35,074 nt of DNA from an uncultured Mucilaginibacter sp. (GCA_913775265.1 CAJYJH010000028.1:1-35074), one strand, 5' to 3'. Numbered from the stretch's first letter, positions 8,614 to 17,549 are shown. Notes: generated from the sequence alone by a model not told the origin. Program-made: numbers and translations.

Positions 8614-9356
8614 AGCGCGTACTGATTATTGATGATGAACCATTGGCCCGGATGGTAGTGCTGGAGTATTTACAGCCCTTTAATAACCAGTTGCAGGTAA
8701 TGCAGGAGTGTGGCGATGGTTTTGAAGGGATTAAAGCTATAATGCAACACCAGCCCGATCTGATTTTTCTGGATGTGCAAATGCCGAAAATTAATGGCTT
8801 TGAAATGCTGGAACTGGTAGAGCAGCCGCCTCAGGTAATTTTTACCACCGCTTTTGACGAGTATGCCATTAAAGCATTTGAAGCTCACGCAGTAGACTAC
8901 CTGTTAAAGCCGTTCAGTCGTGATCGTTTTAATAAAGCGGTAGAGAAGTACCTGTCGCAAAGCGGTACCACTCCTGCGGCTAAAACTACCGAAGCTTTGT
9001 TAGATAGTGCTTCGCAATCTCCGGCGCAGCATGAGCGTATTGTGGTAAAAACCGGTACTAAAGTCAAAATCATTCCGGTACATGATGTAGAATATTTAGC
9101 AGCCGATGATGATTACGTAAGTATTCACACCGCAGAGGGTTCGTTTTTGAAAAATAAAACCATGAGTTTTTTTGAGCAAACTTTGGATGCCCGTCAATTT
9201 GTGAGGGTACACCGCTCTTACATGATTCGCATTTCAGAAATTACCCGTATTGACCCATACGAAAAAGATACTCACCTGGCCATCCTTAAATCGGGTGCCC
9301 GCATACCGGTGAGCAAAACAGGGTACGTAAAACTGAAGCAGGTACTGGGGATTTAA
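8610..9356 (+). CDS. LytTR-family response regulator
   Basis: Cytoplasmic response regulator of 248 aa: an N-terminal receiver (residues 3-115) with the acidic pocket at Asp8/Asp9, phospho-acceptor Asp55 in LIFLDVQMP, Thr80 and Lys100 in DYLLKPF; then a linker rich in Ala, Ser and Thr; then a LytTR DNA-binding domain (about 142-246, with ILPVHDVEYLAADDDYV-like and FVRVHRSYMIRISEI elements). It is the cognate partner of the LytS-type kinase whose gene overlaps it by four bases. LytTR regulators bind direct repeats upstream of targets; the targets are unknown, and the LiaF-like operon itself is an obvious candidate. Confidence 0.94.
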   Translation: MKRVLIIDDEPLARMVVLEYLQPFNNQLQVMQECGDGFEGIKAIMQHQPDLIFLDVQMPKINGFEMLELVEQPPQVIFTTAFDEYAIKAFEAHAVDYLLKPFSRDRFNKAVEKYLSQSGTTPAAKTTEALLDSASQSPAQHERIVVKTGTKVKIIPVHDVEYLAADDDYVSIHTAEGSFLKNKTMSFFEQTLDARQFVRVHRSYMIRISEITRIDPYEKDTHLAILKSGARIPVSKTGYVKLKQVLGI

Positions 9357-9357
9357 T

Positions 9358-10086
9358 TCACAATTTAGCCAGCTCCCAAACCATTTCTTCGACCGGGGCC
9401 GCTAAAAAGGAAGCTTTAAATTCGTCGTTATTTTTATATTGCAACTGCTGTAACAGGCGTTTTTCAACCCGTACCTCAAAACTTTCAGTTTCAAAGGGCC
9501 ACGGCTTAATGGTTAGTTTACCATCAGCTAACTGCTGCATCTTGTACTTTCTTTTAGCCGGACCCTGGCTCACCTCAATATCGCGTTGTTCGGGTTGCAC
9601 CTCGTTGCGGCAAAGTAACAGTGAGCAGGCATCGCACCATTCCAGTAAATAATAAATGCGGCTGGCTTCGGTTTGGCTGATATTTAAATCTTCGCGCCAT
9701 TGCCTTTGTAGTTGGGCTTGTTCCTGTAAAAAAGATTTAACTAAAGGATTGCTGCTTTCTTCTTTCTTGTATAAAAAGTCCATATGCATGGAGGTGAGCA
9801 GCGCAATATATCGGCTTTTAGACAGCGAAAAATTGCCTAAGCACCGGCAGTGTTCGGGATCAAACAATTGCATGTCAAAGTTTAGTGGACCACCTTGCGG
9901 TGTAAGCAAATTGTTAGATTCCAGTTCCGTACGGGCATCATCATGCTCGGCAATGGCCAGCAACGTTTCTGTCCAGCGTTTGGGGCGTTCTTTAACTGCC
10001 CACTGAGCGGCAAGCTGTGCTGCCAGCACACCATGAGCACGTTGCGTTATAATCTCCCATCCTTGCTGTGTATAATTAACAATCAT
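9358..10086 (-). CDS. DUF3891 family protein
   Basis: Uncharacterised cytoplasmic protein of 242 aa matching DUF3891 as I remember it: the start MIVNYTQQGWEIITQRAHGVLAAQLA, then an AIAEHDD motif near residue 46 and a mostly helical body. The His and Asp residues (RAH, EHDD) look like an HD-like metal site, which would suggest a phosphohydrolase-type activity, but that is inference and no function is known to me. It ends one base after the LytTR regulator stop on the other strand, so the two are tightly convergent. Confidence 0.75.
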   Translation of the reverse strand: MIVNYTQQGWEIITQRAHGVLAAQLAAQWAVKERPKRWTETLLAIAEHDDARTELESNNLLTPQGGPLNFDMQLFDPEHCRCLGNFSLSKSRYIALLTSMHMDFLYKKEESSNPLVKSFLQEQAQLQRQWREDLNISQTEASRIYYLLEWCDACSLLLCRNEVQPEQRDIEVSQGPAKRKYKMQQLADGKLTIKPWPFETESFEVRVEKRLLQQLQYKNNDEFKASFLAAPVEEMVWELAKL

Positions 10087-10181
10087 GATAACCCTTTAAT
10101 TATTATTTAATGGCTAAACTGTAAAACATGACTAAATGTGTGGTTAAACTTTAATTAAGTTCGATAATCAAGCTGAGCAAA

Positions 10182-11600
10182 CTAATACAAAGCTTCACCC
10201 TCCGAGCTTTTTGGGATGATGCCCTTCCACTTCAATATGCTGTTAAACAAATCGGCGGTACGGGCGGCATGGGTATGCCATCCTTTTTGATTGTAAATAA
10301 GCGGCACATGCATATGAGACCTGTGCAATGAGCCATGCGATCCCAAATGTTCAGGGTATTCCCAAAAATCACGAAGATCATAACCTACTCGGGCACTAAC
10401 GACAATATCGCCCGCCCGACGGCTCCGGAACAGTTGATGAATTTGATATAGAGCATCCGGATACTCGCTGTTGAATGTAATTTCCAAAGCCTCGCGATGT
10501 CCTTCAGCTTTAAGATCATTACCCAACATGAGCGGATCGGCGCTTTCGGGATGATAGCTGAAAGTGTCTTCCTTAACTCGAATGACGGCTTTACCGTCGA
10601 CGTTATGAACAACATAACTTTGCTCTTCATCACCACGATATATGGCAAAGTCTACTGCCTTTTCTTTTGTCAAGCTATCAAGGCGCGATTCACCCATAGC
10701 CGTATGTATCTCTCGCTCGCGCAAAACATTATCACCTTCATGATTAAGCAGATGGATGCTGCCGAACGAGTTGCCGGATATCATGACGGCCGACTTAGGA
10801 TTGCTTTTCCAGATAGTAGGATAATAAACTGATTTGAGCCCTTGGTTGGTCATCCAGTCGCCCAGATCCAGATGTTCTGTAGTAGGGGTAAGGCCATGGT
10901 CAGAAGTCATGATGAATAGTGTATCTTCCCACCAGCCCTTCTTCTCCAGTAACTCCCGTACTTCGCCCAAGCTGTTATCCACAATTTTATAAGCCTCAAT
11001 AGTACGTGGATCACGCACATGGTGGTAGTGCGAGTCCCAATCCACACTCGGAAAAACGGCAAACAAAAAATCGAAATCTTTACCTGAGTGCAGCATCTCC
11101 ATAATGCGCTGGTGCCCCTGCAAATCAATGGGGTGATGCCTTTTCCAAAAGTGGGCACGGGTATACAATAAGCCTTTGCCTTTTTTGCCTAAGTCGTACT
11201 CATCGGGCACGTTTCGGGTAATCATGTTGTACAAATTGTACGATTCGCCCATTAGCTCAAACAGCGTAGCTTTATCAGTCGGCATATCGGTATTAAACCA
11301 GGCAGCTTCAGGGCCGCAATAAGAACGCATGGCATTTTTATTCCACCGCGTACGTTTAAACTCTTTTTTATCAAACCAGCGGATGCCGGTAATATCCATA
11401 GTGCCCGGAAAGTGCCCTGTTAAAAATGGCAAATAGGCAGGCCCGGTGGTAGACGGGAAGCAGGTTGTAGCTTTGCGATAAGTGCCCTCATCTATAATTT
11501 TTTTAATATTGGGGAGTAATCCTTGGTTAATGAGTTCGGGCATGATTTCGCTGTGTGCGCCATCAACTAAGTAAAACAGGGTGCGTTTTTTTTGTGACAT
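10182..11600 (-). CDS. Alkaline-phosphatase-superfamily hydrolase (type I phosphodiesterase/nucleotide pyrophosphatase-like)
   Basis: Metal-dependent hydrolase of 472 aa with the two-metal site of the alkaline phosphatase superfamily: an early Asp (LVDGAHSE, Asp13), the nucleophile region CFPSTTGPAYLPFLTG (Ser/Thr 50-52), SVDWDSHYHH in the middle, TSDHGLTPTTEH and the C-terminal GSHGSLHRSHMHVPLI with metal-binding His residues. No signal peptide is seen, so it may act in the cytoplasm. The substrate is unknown; phosphodiesters or phosphomonoesters are the family norm and a phosphoglycerol-type headgroup is possible. The frame opens at TTG 11603, but the adjacent ATG at 11600 is the better start. 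Confidence 0.85.
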   Translation of the reverse strand: MSQKKRTLFYLVDGAHSEIMPELINQGLLPNIKKIIDEGTYRKATTCFPSTTGPAYLPFLTGHFPGTMDITGIRWFDKKEFKRTRWNKNAMRSYCGPEAAWFNTDMPTDKATLFELMGESYNLYNMITRNVPDEYDLGKKGKGLLYTRAHFWKRHHPIDLQGHQRIMEMLHSGKDFDFLFAVFPSVDWDSHYHHVRDPRTIEAYKIVDNSLGEVRELLEKKGWWEDTLFIMTSDHGLTPTTEHLDLGDWMTNQGLKSVYYPTIWKSNPKSAVMISGNSFGSIHLLNHEGDNVLREREIHTAMGESRLDSLTKEKAVDFAIYRGDEEQSYVVHNVDGKAVIRVKEDTFSYHPESADPLMLGNDLKAEGHREALEITFNSEYPDALYQIHQLFRSRRAGDIVVSARVGYDLRDFWEYPEHLGSHGSLHRSHMHVPLIYNQKGWHTHAARTADLFNSILKWKGIIPKSSEGEALY

Positions 11601-11881
11601 CAATAATTTGAAATGTTGTTGAGTTTAAACCGGCCGTTTGATAGAGTATTTCATGGGTAAGCGTCTTGCTTATTTTTTTAACATCTACGCGGCTTAATTG
11701 ATTTTTGTAACCAACGTAAAACTACCAAGAGTAAAAAAACGTAAACTACCCTTAACGCTGTGAAGAAAAAATTAAGTATGAGATGCCTGACGGTTCGCAC
11801 AAAAACACAAAATTTGTGTTATAGCTTACATTCAATGCCGGTTCATATCTTTACACTAAACAACCAGCCTCATAAATCTCG

Positions 11882-14482
11882 ATGCTCTTAAAAAAACATT
11901 GTATTACTTTTATAAGTTTTGCGGCCATAATGGGTTTGCTGCCGCTGACTGCCTACAGCCAGGCCAAACGAACGGCCGACAGCATTACCGTAGCCATCGA
12001 ACCTGATTACAACAAAGTAACCGGTTTTCATCGCTTAATGTTAGGTGCCAACTACCGCAAGGAATGGGCCACACCAGTGAGAGTTCGTATTATCAAACTC
12101 GGACAAGAAAAAGGTGGCCTGAAGGTAGAACAAAAGGGTGGCGGTATGCAAACCAAATCTTTGCGTTTGGTAGATAATACTGGTCAGGAATGGGTACTGC
12201 GTTCGGTGCAAAAATATCCGGAACGGGTGTTGCCGCCCAACTTACGTAAAGGTTTAGCTAAGGCCATCATTCAGGATCAAACCAGTACGGCAAATCCCTT
12301 CGCCTCGCTGGCGGTACCTATTATGGCAGATGCCTTGCAACTACCGCACTCTAATCCCGAAATAGTTTATGTGGGCGATGACCCGGCATTAGGAGAGTTC
12401 AGGAAAGATTATAAAAACAGCGTTTACCTTTTTGAGGAGCGCGAACCTTTAGAATCTGAGAAAACAGATAACACCAAAAAGGTACAAAAGAAACAGCGCG
12501 AAGACAACGATGTGCGGGTTGACAGTAAACTGGTTTTGCGTGCGCGTTTGCTGGACATGATTATCGGTGACTGGGACCGGCACGATGACCAATGGCGTTG
12601 GGATAAAGACAAAACCAAGAAAGAAACTATCTATACACCCATACCGCGCGACCGCGACCAAGTGTTTTATAAAACCTCGGGCGTGTTGCCCTGGATAGTG
12701 GCCCACCAGTATTTGAAAGCTAAGTTTCAGCCCTTTAAAGACGAGATCAGGACCATAGGCGAATGGAATTTTAACGGGCGATATTTTGACCGATATTTTT
12801 TAAACGAGTTAAACGAAGAAGATTGGAAAGAACAAATACAATACGTACAAACACATTTAACTGATGATGTAATATCAAAGGCGGTACATAAAATGCCTAA
12901 ACAGATATTTGCGTTATCAGGTGATAAGATTATCAAAACCACCATTGCGCGTCGTGACAACATGACCAAGCAGGGGCTGGAATATTACCGTTTTATATCA
13001 GGACAGGTTGACGTACCTGCCAGCGAAAAAAATGAGCAGATTGATGTTGAGTTGCTGGATAGCGGTAAAGTGAGCCTGACTGTTCGTAACATTAAAAAAG
13101 ATAACAGCCTGGGCCGCGAGGTTTACCAGCGGGTGTTTGATCCTGAAGTTACGCACGATTTACGGATATATGGTTTTGGCGGCGGCGACAAATACGAAGT
13201 GACCGGCTCAGGTAAATCACCAATCAAGATACGTATGATCGGTGCACCGGGGGGGGATACTTATACAGTAAGCCCTGATGTGAACGACAAACGCAACCTG
13301 TACATTTATGACCGTAAGGATGAGGCTAACGTGTTTCCTAAGCGTAGTCAGGCAAAGATCACTACCGGAACGGATACCTCGGTAACGGCTTATGACCGTA
13401 AAAATTTCCAGTACAATAGGTCTGAGCCTATTATTTCAGCCCGTTATAATAATGATTACGGAGTGATTTTAACATTGGGTTACGCTTATACAAAGCAAGG
13501 TTTCCGTAAAAGTCCTTATGAATGGCGCCAAGAGTTTTTAGGTAGTTATGCATTTGGCCGGCAATCGTTTAGGTTTAATTATAACGCCGACTTTAAAGGA
13601 CTCATAGGTAATAACGATTTATTAATTAAAGTCACTTCCCGCGGTCCCCATAACATTAGTAACTTTTTTGGTGTAGGGAACGAAACTTTTTTTAAGAATG
13701 ATGACGATGATGATCGTGACAAAAGCCGTATTTCGTTTTTCCGTAATCGGTATGATTTTGTTTACGGTGATGCCCGCTTAGCCCATACTTATGGTAAGGT
13801 TAAAGTGAGCGGCGGTATTACCGGGCAATTTTACTATGCTAATGGCTCCGAAAATACGAACCGCTATTTAGCCATCTATGATGCTCAAAACCCCGACGAG
13901 AAAGTATTTGACACCAAAGTATACGCCGGTTTAGTTACCGGGGCAGAGGTTGATACTCGTAACAACCCGATAATAACCACAAAAGGTATTTACTGGAACA
14001 CTACGCTTTCAGGCCTGCAGCAAATTAACGGAAAAAACCGTCGCTATGGTCAGTTACAAAGCGAGTTTAGCTTTTATTTGAATCCGGACAGAGATTCTGT
14101 TTTTGTATTAGCAGGTCGTTTTGGCGGCGGCACTACTTTTGGTAAGGCAGACTATTTTCAGCAATTAAAATTAGGTGGCACTGATAACCTGCGTGGTTTC
14201 CGTACTTGGCGCTTTACCGGTAAGAGTATGTTGTATAACAACATCGAAGCAAGGTTAAAACTGTTTGATTTTAACGCCTACCTATTCCCGGGCACTTTCG
14301 GTGTAATTGGCTTTAACGATGTTGGTCGTGTTTGGACGCCTGGCGAGTCATCCTCTAAATGGCACGACGGATATGGTGGTGGTATTTTTATACTGCCTGC
14401 AGAATTATTCCTGATCCAGGCTACTTACGGCCGGTCCAACGAGGGCCATTTTGTATACGTAAATTTAGGGTACCGTTTTTAA
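11882..14482 (+). CDS. Kinase-like domain fused to Omp85/BamA-type outer membrane barrel
   Basis: Secreted 866-aa outer membrane protein. A signal peptide (residues 1-26, cleavage near AYSQA) is followed by a non-POTRA domain. Residues about 90-190 look like a kinase N-lobe (GQEWVLRSVQKYP strand, then FASLAVPIMADAL helix and VYLFEER). Residues 218-264 hold LLDMIIGDWDRHDDQWRW and TPIPRDRDQVF, matching the layout of the Fam20/HipA/CotH catalytic loop (Asp232 in DRH) and metal-binding Asp (257/259). Residues 385-500 are beta-rich with GGGDKYEV and GAPGGDTYTV repeats reminiscent of RTX turns. Residues about 510-866 form the barrel, with LGGTDNLRGFR (the Omp85 RGF motif, 764-774) and a C-terminal Phe. 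The kinase reading is my inference. It is transcribed alone, divergent from the phosphatase-superfamily gene, and closed by a hairpin. Confidence 0.8.
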   Translation: MLLKKHCITFISFAAIMGLLPLTAYSQAKRTADSITVAIEPDYNKVTGFHRLMLGANYRKEWATPVRVRIIKLGQEKGGLKVEQKGGGMQTKSLRLVDNTGQEWVLRSVQKYPERVLPPNLRKGLAKAIIQDQTSTANPFASLAVPIMADALQLPHSNPEIVYVGDDPALGEFRKDYKNSVYLFEEREPLESEKTDNTKKVQKKQREDNDVRVDSKLVLRARLLDMIIGDWDRHDDQWRWDKDKTKKETIYTPIPRDRDQVFYKTSGVLPWIVAHQYLKAKFQPFKDEIRTIGEWNFNGRYFDRYFLNELNEEDWKEQIQYVQTHLTDDVISKAVHKMPKQIFALSGDKIIKTTIARRDNMTKQGLEYYRFISGQVDVPASEKNEQIDVELLDSGKVSLTVRNIKKDNSLGREVYQRVFDPEVTHDLRIYGFGGGDKYEVTGSGKSPIKIRMIGAPGGDTYTVSPDVNDKRNLYIYDRKDEANVFPKRSQAKITTGTDTSVTAYDRKNFQYNRSEPIISARYNNDYGVILTLGYAYTKQGFRKSPYEWRQEFLGSYAFGRQSFRFNYNADFKGLIGNNDLLIKVTSRGPHNISNFFGVGNETFFKNDDDDDRDKSRISFFRNRYDFVYGDARLAHTYGKVKVSGGITGQFYYANGSENTNRYLAIYDAQNPDEKVFDTKVYAGLVTGAEVDTRNNPIITTKGIYWNTTLSGLQQINGKNRRYGQLQSEFSFYLNPDRDSVFVLAGRFGGGTTFGKADYFQQLKLGGTDNLRGFRTWRFTGKSMLYNNIEARLKLFDFNAYLFPGTFGVIGFNDVGRVWTPGESSSKWHDGYGGGIFILPAELFLIQATYGRSNEGHFVYVNLGYRF

Positions 14483-14521
14483 GCGGGAACAACTAACGAT
14501 ACCTAATGTATTTGATACACG

Positions 14522-14556
14522 AGCCGATATAGCGTCAGAGTTATATCGGCTTAATT
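14522..14556. terminator. Hairpin between convergent genes, possible bidirectional terminator
   Basis: A 10-bp stem (agccgatata / tatatcggct) with a ten-base loop begins 40 bases after the stop of the Omp85 fusion gene and abuts the stop codon of the convergent receiver gene. It is followed by an AT-rich tail (taattattt) rather than a clean T run. It could end transcripts from either side. Confidence 0.5.
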
Positions 14557-14925
14557 ATTTAAAGGCTTCAACTGCAAACAGCTATTAACGGTATCAATCA
14601 GTTCACTTAAATCGAATGGTTTGGCAATAACCGCATCACAGCCAAAGCTAAAAAAGTCGGTTTTATTAGTGTAAGCAGAAAAAATAATAACGGGGATTCT
14701 ATGAAGATCTTTGTGGGATTTAATTCTGCGACAAATCTCACCTCCGTTATCATCCAGTAATTTATAATCAAGGATGATGAGGTCGGGGTAATAATCTTCG
14801 GCTACTGTAACAATATTTTTGCTGTCGGAGGTGCTCTTTACTTCAAAATGCTCATAAGTAAGTACTTCATGAACTACTTCAAGTATGTCCATGTTGTCAT
14901 CAAGTACTAATATTTTTTTGAGCAT
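14551..14925 (-). CDS. Single-domain response regulator (CheY-like receiver)
   Basis: A stand-alone receiver of 124 aa with no output domain. Conserved residues are Asp9/Asp10 (VLDDN), phospho-acceptor Asp53 (LIILDYKL), Ser83 (IIFSAY) and Lys102 (IAKPFD). Such proteins work by protein-protein contact or as phosphorelay intermediates; no kinase is adjacent. A weak promoter-like pair on the minus strand (TTTG, then TACCTTTT 22 bases further on) lies just upstream, with the ATG only nine bases after the -7-like box. It shares its layout with the receiver encoded at 15166, but the two differ clearly in sequence. Confidence 0.9.
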   Translation of the reverse strand: MLKKILVLDDNMDILEVVHEVLTYEHFEVKSTSDSKNIVTVAEDYYPDLIILDYKLLDDNGGEICRRIKSHKDLHRIPVIIFSAYTNKTDFFSFGCDAVIAKPFDLSELIDTVNSCLQLKPLNN

Positions 14926-15165
14926 AAACTAATTAAAAGGTAATTGAGCCGGGTACAGCAATTGCAAAAGCACAATATTAACAGCTAATTGAACTGAAAA
15001 TAAAAGCTTTTTTGCGCTGCCATACACAAATCTAATAAAATACTCTACAAATCCAATAGAGTGTAGCAAACACTCGTAGGCTTATGACTGCGTAATGATT
15101 TGAAAGGCATTAATGAAACTTGCCCAAGCTTTTTTTTGAGTTTAAATAATTAAGAAGTAGCCCGG

Positions 15166-15540
15166 TTATGCTTCGGCCATTTTGCACGTCAGTATCTCAA
15201 TCTTATCGATGAGTTCCTGCATATCAAAAGGCTTGGCCAAAAAGTCGTCGGCACCGGCCTCAAGTGCCGATGCACTGATATCTTTACTGGCCGAAATCAT
15301 TAGGATTGGTATCTGCCGGGTTTCGTTCTGAGCTTTAAGTTGCCTGCAAATATCGCGGCCATCACAACCGGGCATCCAGATATCTAAAAGCAAAACGTCA
15401 GGATATTGACCTGGCTGAATAGACTGTAAATCAGTGGCATTGTAGGTAGATGAAACCTCGTACCCATGAAAATCTAAAATCATTTCCACCGCGTCAACAA
15501 TCCCCGGATCGTCGTCGGCTATCATTATTCTTTTTGGCAT
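15166..15540 (-). CDS. Single-domain response regulator (CheY-like receiver)
   Basis: Second stand-alone receiver, also 124 aa, encoded 240 bases upstream of the first on the same strand. Conserved residues are Asp9-Asp11 (IADDD), phospho-acceptor Asp53 (LLLDIWMPG), Ser83 (MISAS) and Lys103 (LAKPFD). It has no DNA-binding or enzymatic output domain. The 240-base gap between the receivers contains no gene or clear hairpin, so they are probably transcribed separately. The partner kinase is unknown and is not encoded within the window next to it. Confidence 0.9.
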   Translation of the reverse strand: MPKRIMIADDDPGIVDAVEMILDFHGYEVSSTYNATDLQSIQPGQYPDVLLLDIWMPGCDGRDICRQLKAQNETRQIPILMISASKDISASALEAGADDFLAKPFDMQELIDKIEILTCKMAEA

Positions 15541-15672
15541 GTTATCAGGTAGGTGATAACAAACTTATAAAAAACTTAACTAAACTGAAATAAAAGTTAA
15601 GATAATGTAAAGTGTTTTCAAAATGGTTTATGCGTTGCCTATTTCAAGTAAATAAGTTGACTGGAATTTATA

Positions 15673-16509
15673 TTAAAAAAGCACGCCCTGTACCACTTGT
15701 GGTTGGGGCAAGTAATTGCGTACAATCACTTCATTAGGCCCTGTGTGTTTAATAGCATAAACAGGCGTTTCTTCATAACGCGAAGCCACAGTCACTTGTG
15801 TTGAGCCGGCATGAGGCGTAAACATATTGAGGGCTAAATCTGGACAGTTATTATCTTTAGATAAATGCGCCAGTAGCAAGTGGCTCATATAAGCAGGTTT
15901 GTGAGCTTTAAAAAGCTCGAGCGCCTGCCGGTTAGACAAGTGCCCATACCCACCACTGATGCGGCGCTTTAAGTGAAAAGGATAATTACCCTGCGACAAC
16001 ATTTTCTCGTCGTAATTAGCTTCCAGAAAAGCCGCATGGCATTGCTTAAAATGTCTCACCAGATTTTCGCATGGGCAGCCAATATCAGTAAACACACCTA
16101 CTTTTACGTTTTGGCAACTGATGATGAAACTATGAGGTTCGGCAGCATCATGAAATTTAGGGAAAGCCGTTATGGTTAATTCGCCAATTTGTACCGGCTC
16201 ATAACCACGCAAAGGTTTAACCAAATGGTTCTCTAACAATAAGCGGCCGTTTTTAAGCGTGCCGGGCGTAATGTAAACCGGTAACTGGTATTTTTTAGCA
16301 ATTAACGGTAAGCCTTTAATATGGTCAGAATGTTCATGAGAAATAAAAATGGCTTTCACCTTTTGCATCGAAAGGCCTAAGCGCAACATTCGTTTCTCAG
16401 TTTCCCGGCAAGACAAGCCCACATCAACCAGCACAGCTTCTCGCTGATTACCAACATAATAACAGTTGCCGTTGCTGCCCGAATTGAGTGAGGTGATATA
16501 AAGCGCCAT
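15673..16509 (-). CDS. MBL-fold metallo-hydrolase, YycJ/WalJ-like
   Basis: Cytoplasmic metallo-beta-lactamase-fold protein of 278 aa. The zinc signature HEHSDH is at residues 58-63 (FISHEHSDHIKGLP), with further ligands in KFHDAAEPHSF, VFTDIGC and the C-terminal HLLLAHLSKDNN. The start MALYITSLNSGSNGNCYYVG closely follows the YycJ (WalJ) subgroup, reported in Gram-positives as a 5'-3' exonuclease linked to mismatch repair. In Bacteroidota the role is not established to my knowledge, so nuclease activity is inferred. Its gene stands alone, divergent from the DinB-like gene. Confidence 0.88.
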   Translation of the reverse strand: MALYITSLNSGSNGNCYYVGNQREAVLVDVGLSCRETEKRMLRLGLSMQKVKAIFISHEHSDHIKGLPLIAKKYQLPVYITPGTLKNGRLLLENHLVKPLRGYEPVQIGELTITAFPKFHDAAEPHSFIISCQNVKVGVFTDIGCPCENLVRHFKQCHAAFLEANYDEKMLSQGNYPFHLKRRISGGYGHLSNRQALELFKAHKPAYMSHLLLAHLSKDNNCPDLALNMFTPHAGSTQVTVASRYEETPVYAIKHTGPNEVIVRNYLPQPQVVQGVLF

Positions 16510-16666
16510 AGAAGGTTACAAAATAACCGGTTTTTGTTCAATATCACTTAATGAATAATTAAATATATTTCTGAGTATACTTATATGCTAATCTAATTTT
16601 TATCGTTGCTGTTTGCGCCGGTTTGTGAATAAATTATTCAATTTGTAGCAACAATAACAGCAACCC

Positions 16667-17167
16667 ATGTATCGCAACATTCAAGATTTTTTAACCGACT
16701 GGCAGCACGAGTCGGCTAACACTGTAAAAATATTTTCGGGCATTACCGAAGAAACTAAGGCCGTGAAAATCAATCCGAACATCCGCAGCTTGGAGCGGCT
16801 GGCTTGGCACATTACCGAAACTATTACCGAGATGGGAACCAAAGCTGGTTTATTTGATGAAAACCGTTTAGAGCAACAACCCGCTCCGGCAACGATGGCT
16901 GAGTTAACTGCTATCTATCAAGATTATAATCAACGCCTGGCTGAAGCTGTACAAAGCCGCTGGACCAACGACAGCCTGACCAAAGAAGTGCCCATGTATG
17001 GCGAAAGCTGGAGCAAAGGCACGGTGTTGTCTGTTTTAATTGGTCACGAAGCCCATCACCGCAGCCAGATGACCATCATTATGCGTATGGTAGGTTTACC
17101 AGTACCCGGCTTGTACGGCCCGTCGCAAGAGGAATGGGCGGCCATGGGTATGCCGGCCATGCAATAG
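16667..17167 (+). CDS. DinB-like (DUF664/YfiT-type) four-helix-bundle protein
   Basis: Small cytoplasmic protein of 166 aa with the DinB/YfiT layout: a helical bundle with a metal-binding His triad, seen as His48 (LAWHITET) and His127/His131 (GHEAHHRSQM). The C-terminal motif GHEAHHRSQMTIIMRMVG followed by PGLYGPS is typical of the family. Members include damage-induced proteins and thiol-dependent S-transferases that use bacillithiol or similar thiols, so a detoxification role is possible, but the substrate is unknown. It is followed 51 bases later by a small unknown gene on the same strand. Confidence 0.88.
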   Translation: MYRNIQDFLTDWQHESANTVKIFSGITEETKAVKINPNIRSLERLAWHITETITEMGTKAGLFDENRLEQQPAPATMAELTAIYQDYNQRLAEAVQSRWTNDSLTKEVPMYGESWSKGTVLSVLIGHEAHHRSQMTIIMRMVGLPVPGLYGPSQEEWAAMGMPAMQ

Positions 17168-17218
17168 CAAACTTTTTAAAAGCCGGCGTGTCTGTACAGT
17201 ACAACCAAGCATACAGAT

Positions 17219-17494
17219 ATGGAAAGTTTTGAAGTAGCCGTAGGGCAGAGCCAACGGCAGTTACGCATAGAACCCCAGGGCACCAGCAATGTGTTTAAAG
17301 TTTTTGCTGTTGACCCTGCTTTAGACTGGATTGACCACGGGCAGGCGCGTTCAATTGATGTGCCTGAAGATGGCCTGCTGGGTACCATCACCGTACGCAG
17401 CGAACGCGATTTTGACTTTGATAGCGTAGCCGCCTTTTCGGGAAACGAAGTACTGGGCATTGCCGCACAAATTGTAAGGCATCCGTCTTATTAG
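17219..17494 (+). CDS. Conserved-looking small protein of unknown function
   Basis: A 91-aa frame (MESFEVAVGQSQRQLRIEPQ...IVRHPSY) with no signal peptide or membrane segment and no motif I recognise. Its composition fits a small soluble beta-rich domain: alternating hydrophobics in ESFEVAVGQSQRQLRIEP and VFKVFAVDPALDWID, and many acidic residues. Codon usage looks like its neighbours. Two opposite-strand frames over the same bases read as Ser/Arg-rich shadows. It follows the DinB-like gene and precedes the sulfatase, separated from the latter by a hairpin and palindromes. Confidence 0.65.
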   Translation: MESFEVAVGQSQRQLRIEPQGTSNVFKVFAVDPALDWIDHGQARSIDVPEDGLLGTITVRSERDFDFDSVAAFSGNEVLGIAAQIVRHPSY

Positions 17495-17510
17495 CAATCC
17501 TGATTTTTGA

Positions 17511-17547
17511 AGGATGGTTAATCGGGCCGGCACCGTTTAACCATCCT
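17511..17547 (+). terminator. Hairpin after the 91-aa gene
   Basis: An 11-bp stem (aggatggttaa / ttaaccatcct) with a 15-base GC-rich loop starts 16 bases after the stop codon. No T run follows, so it may be a weak or Rho-assisted terminator, or an mRNA 3'-end stabiliser. It also separates the small gene from the sulfatase control region. Confidence 0.45.
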
Positions 17548-17549
17548 GT

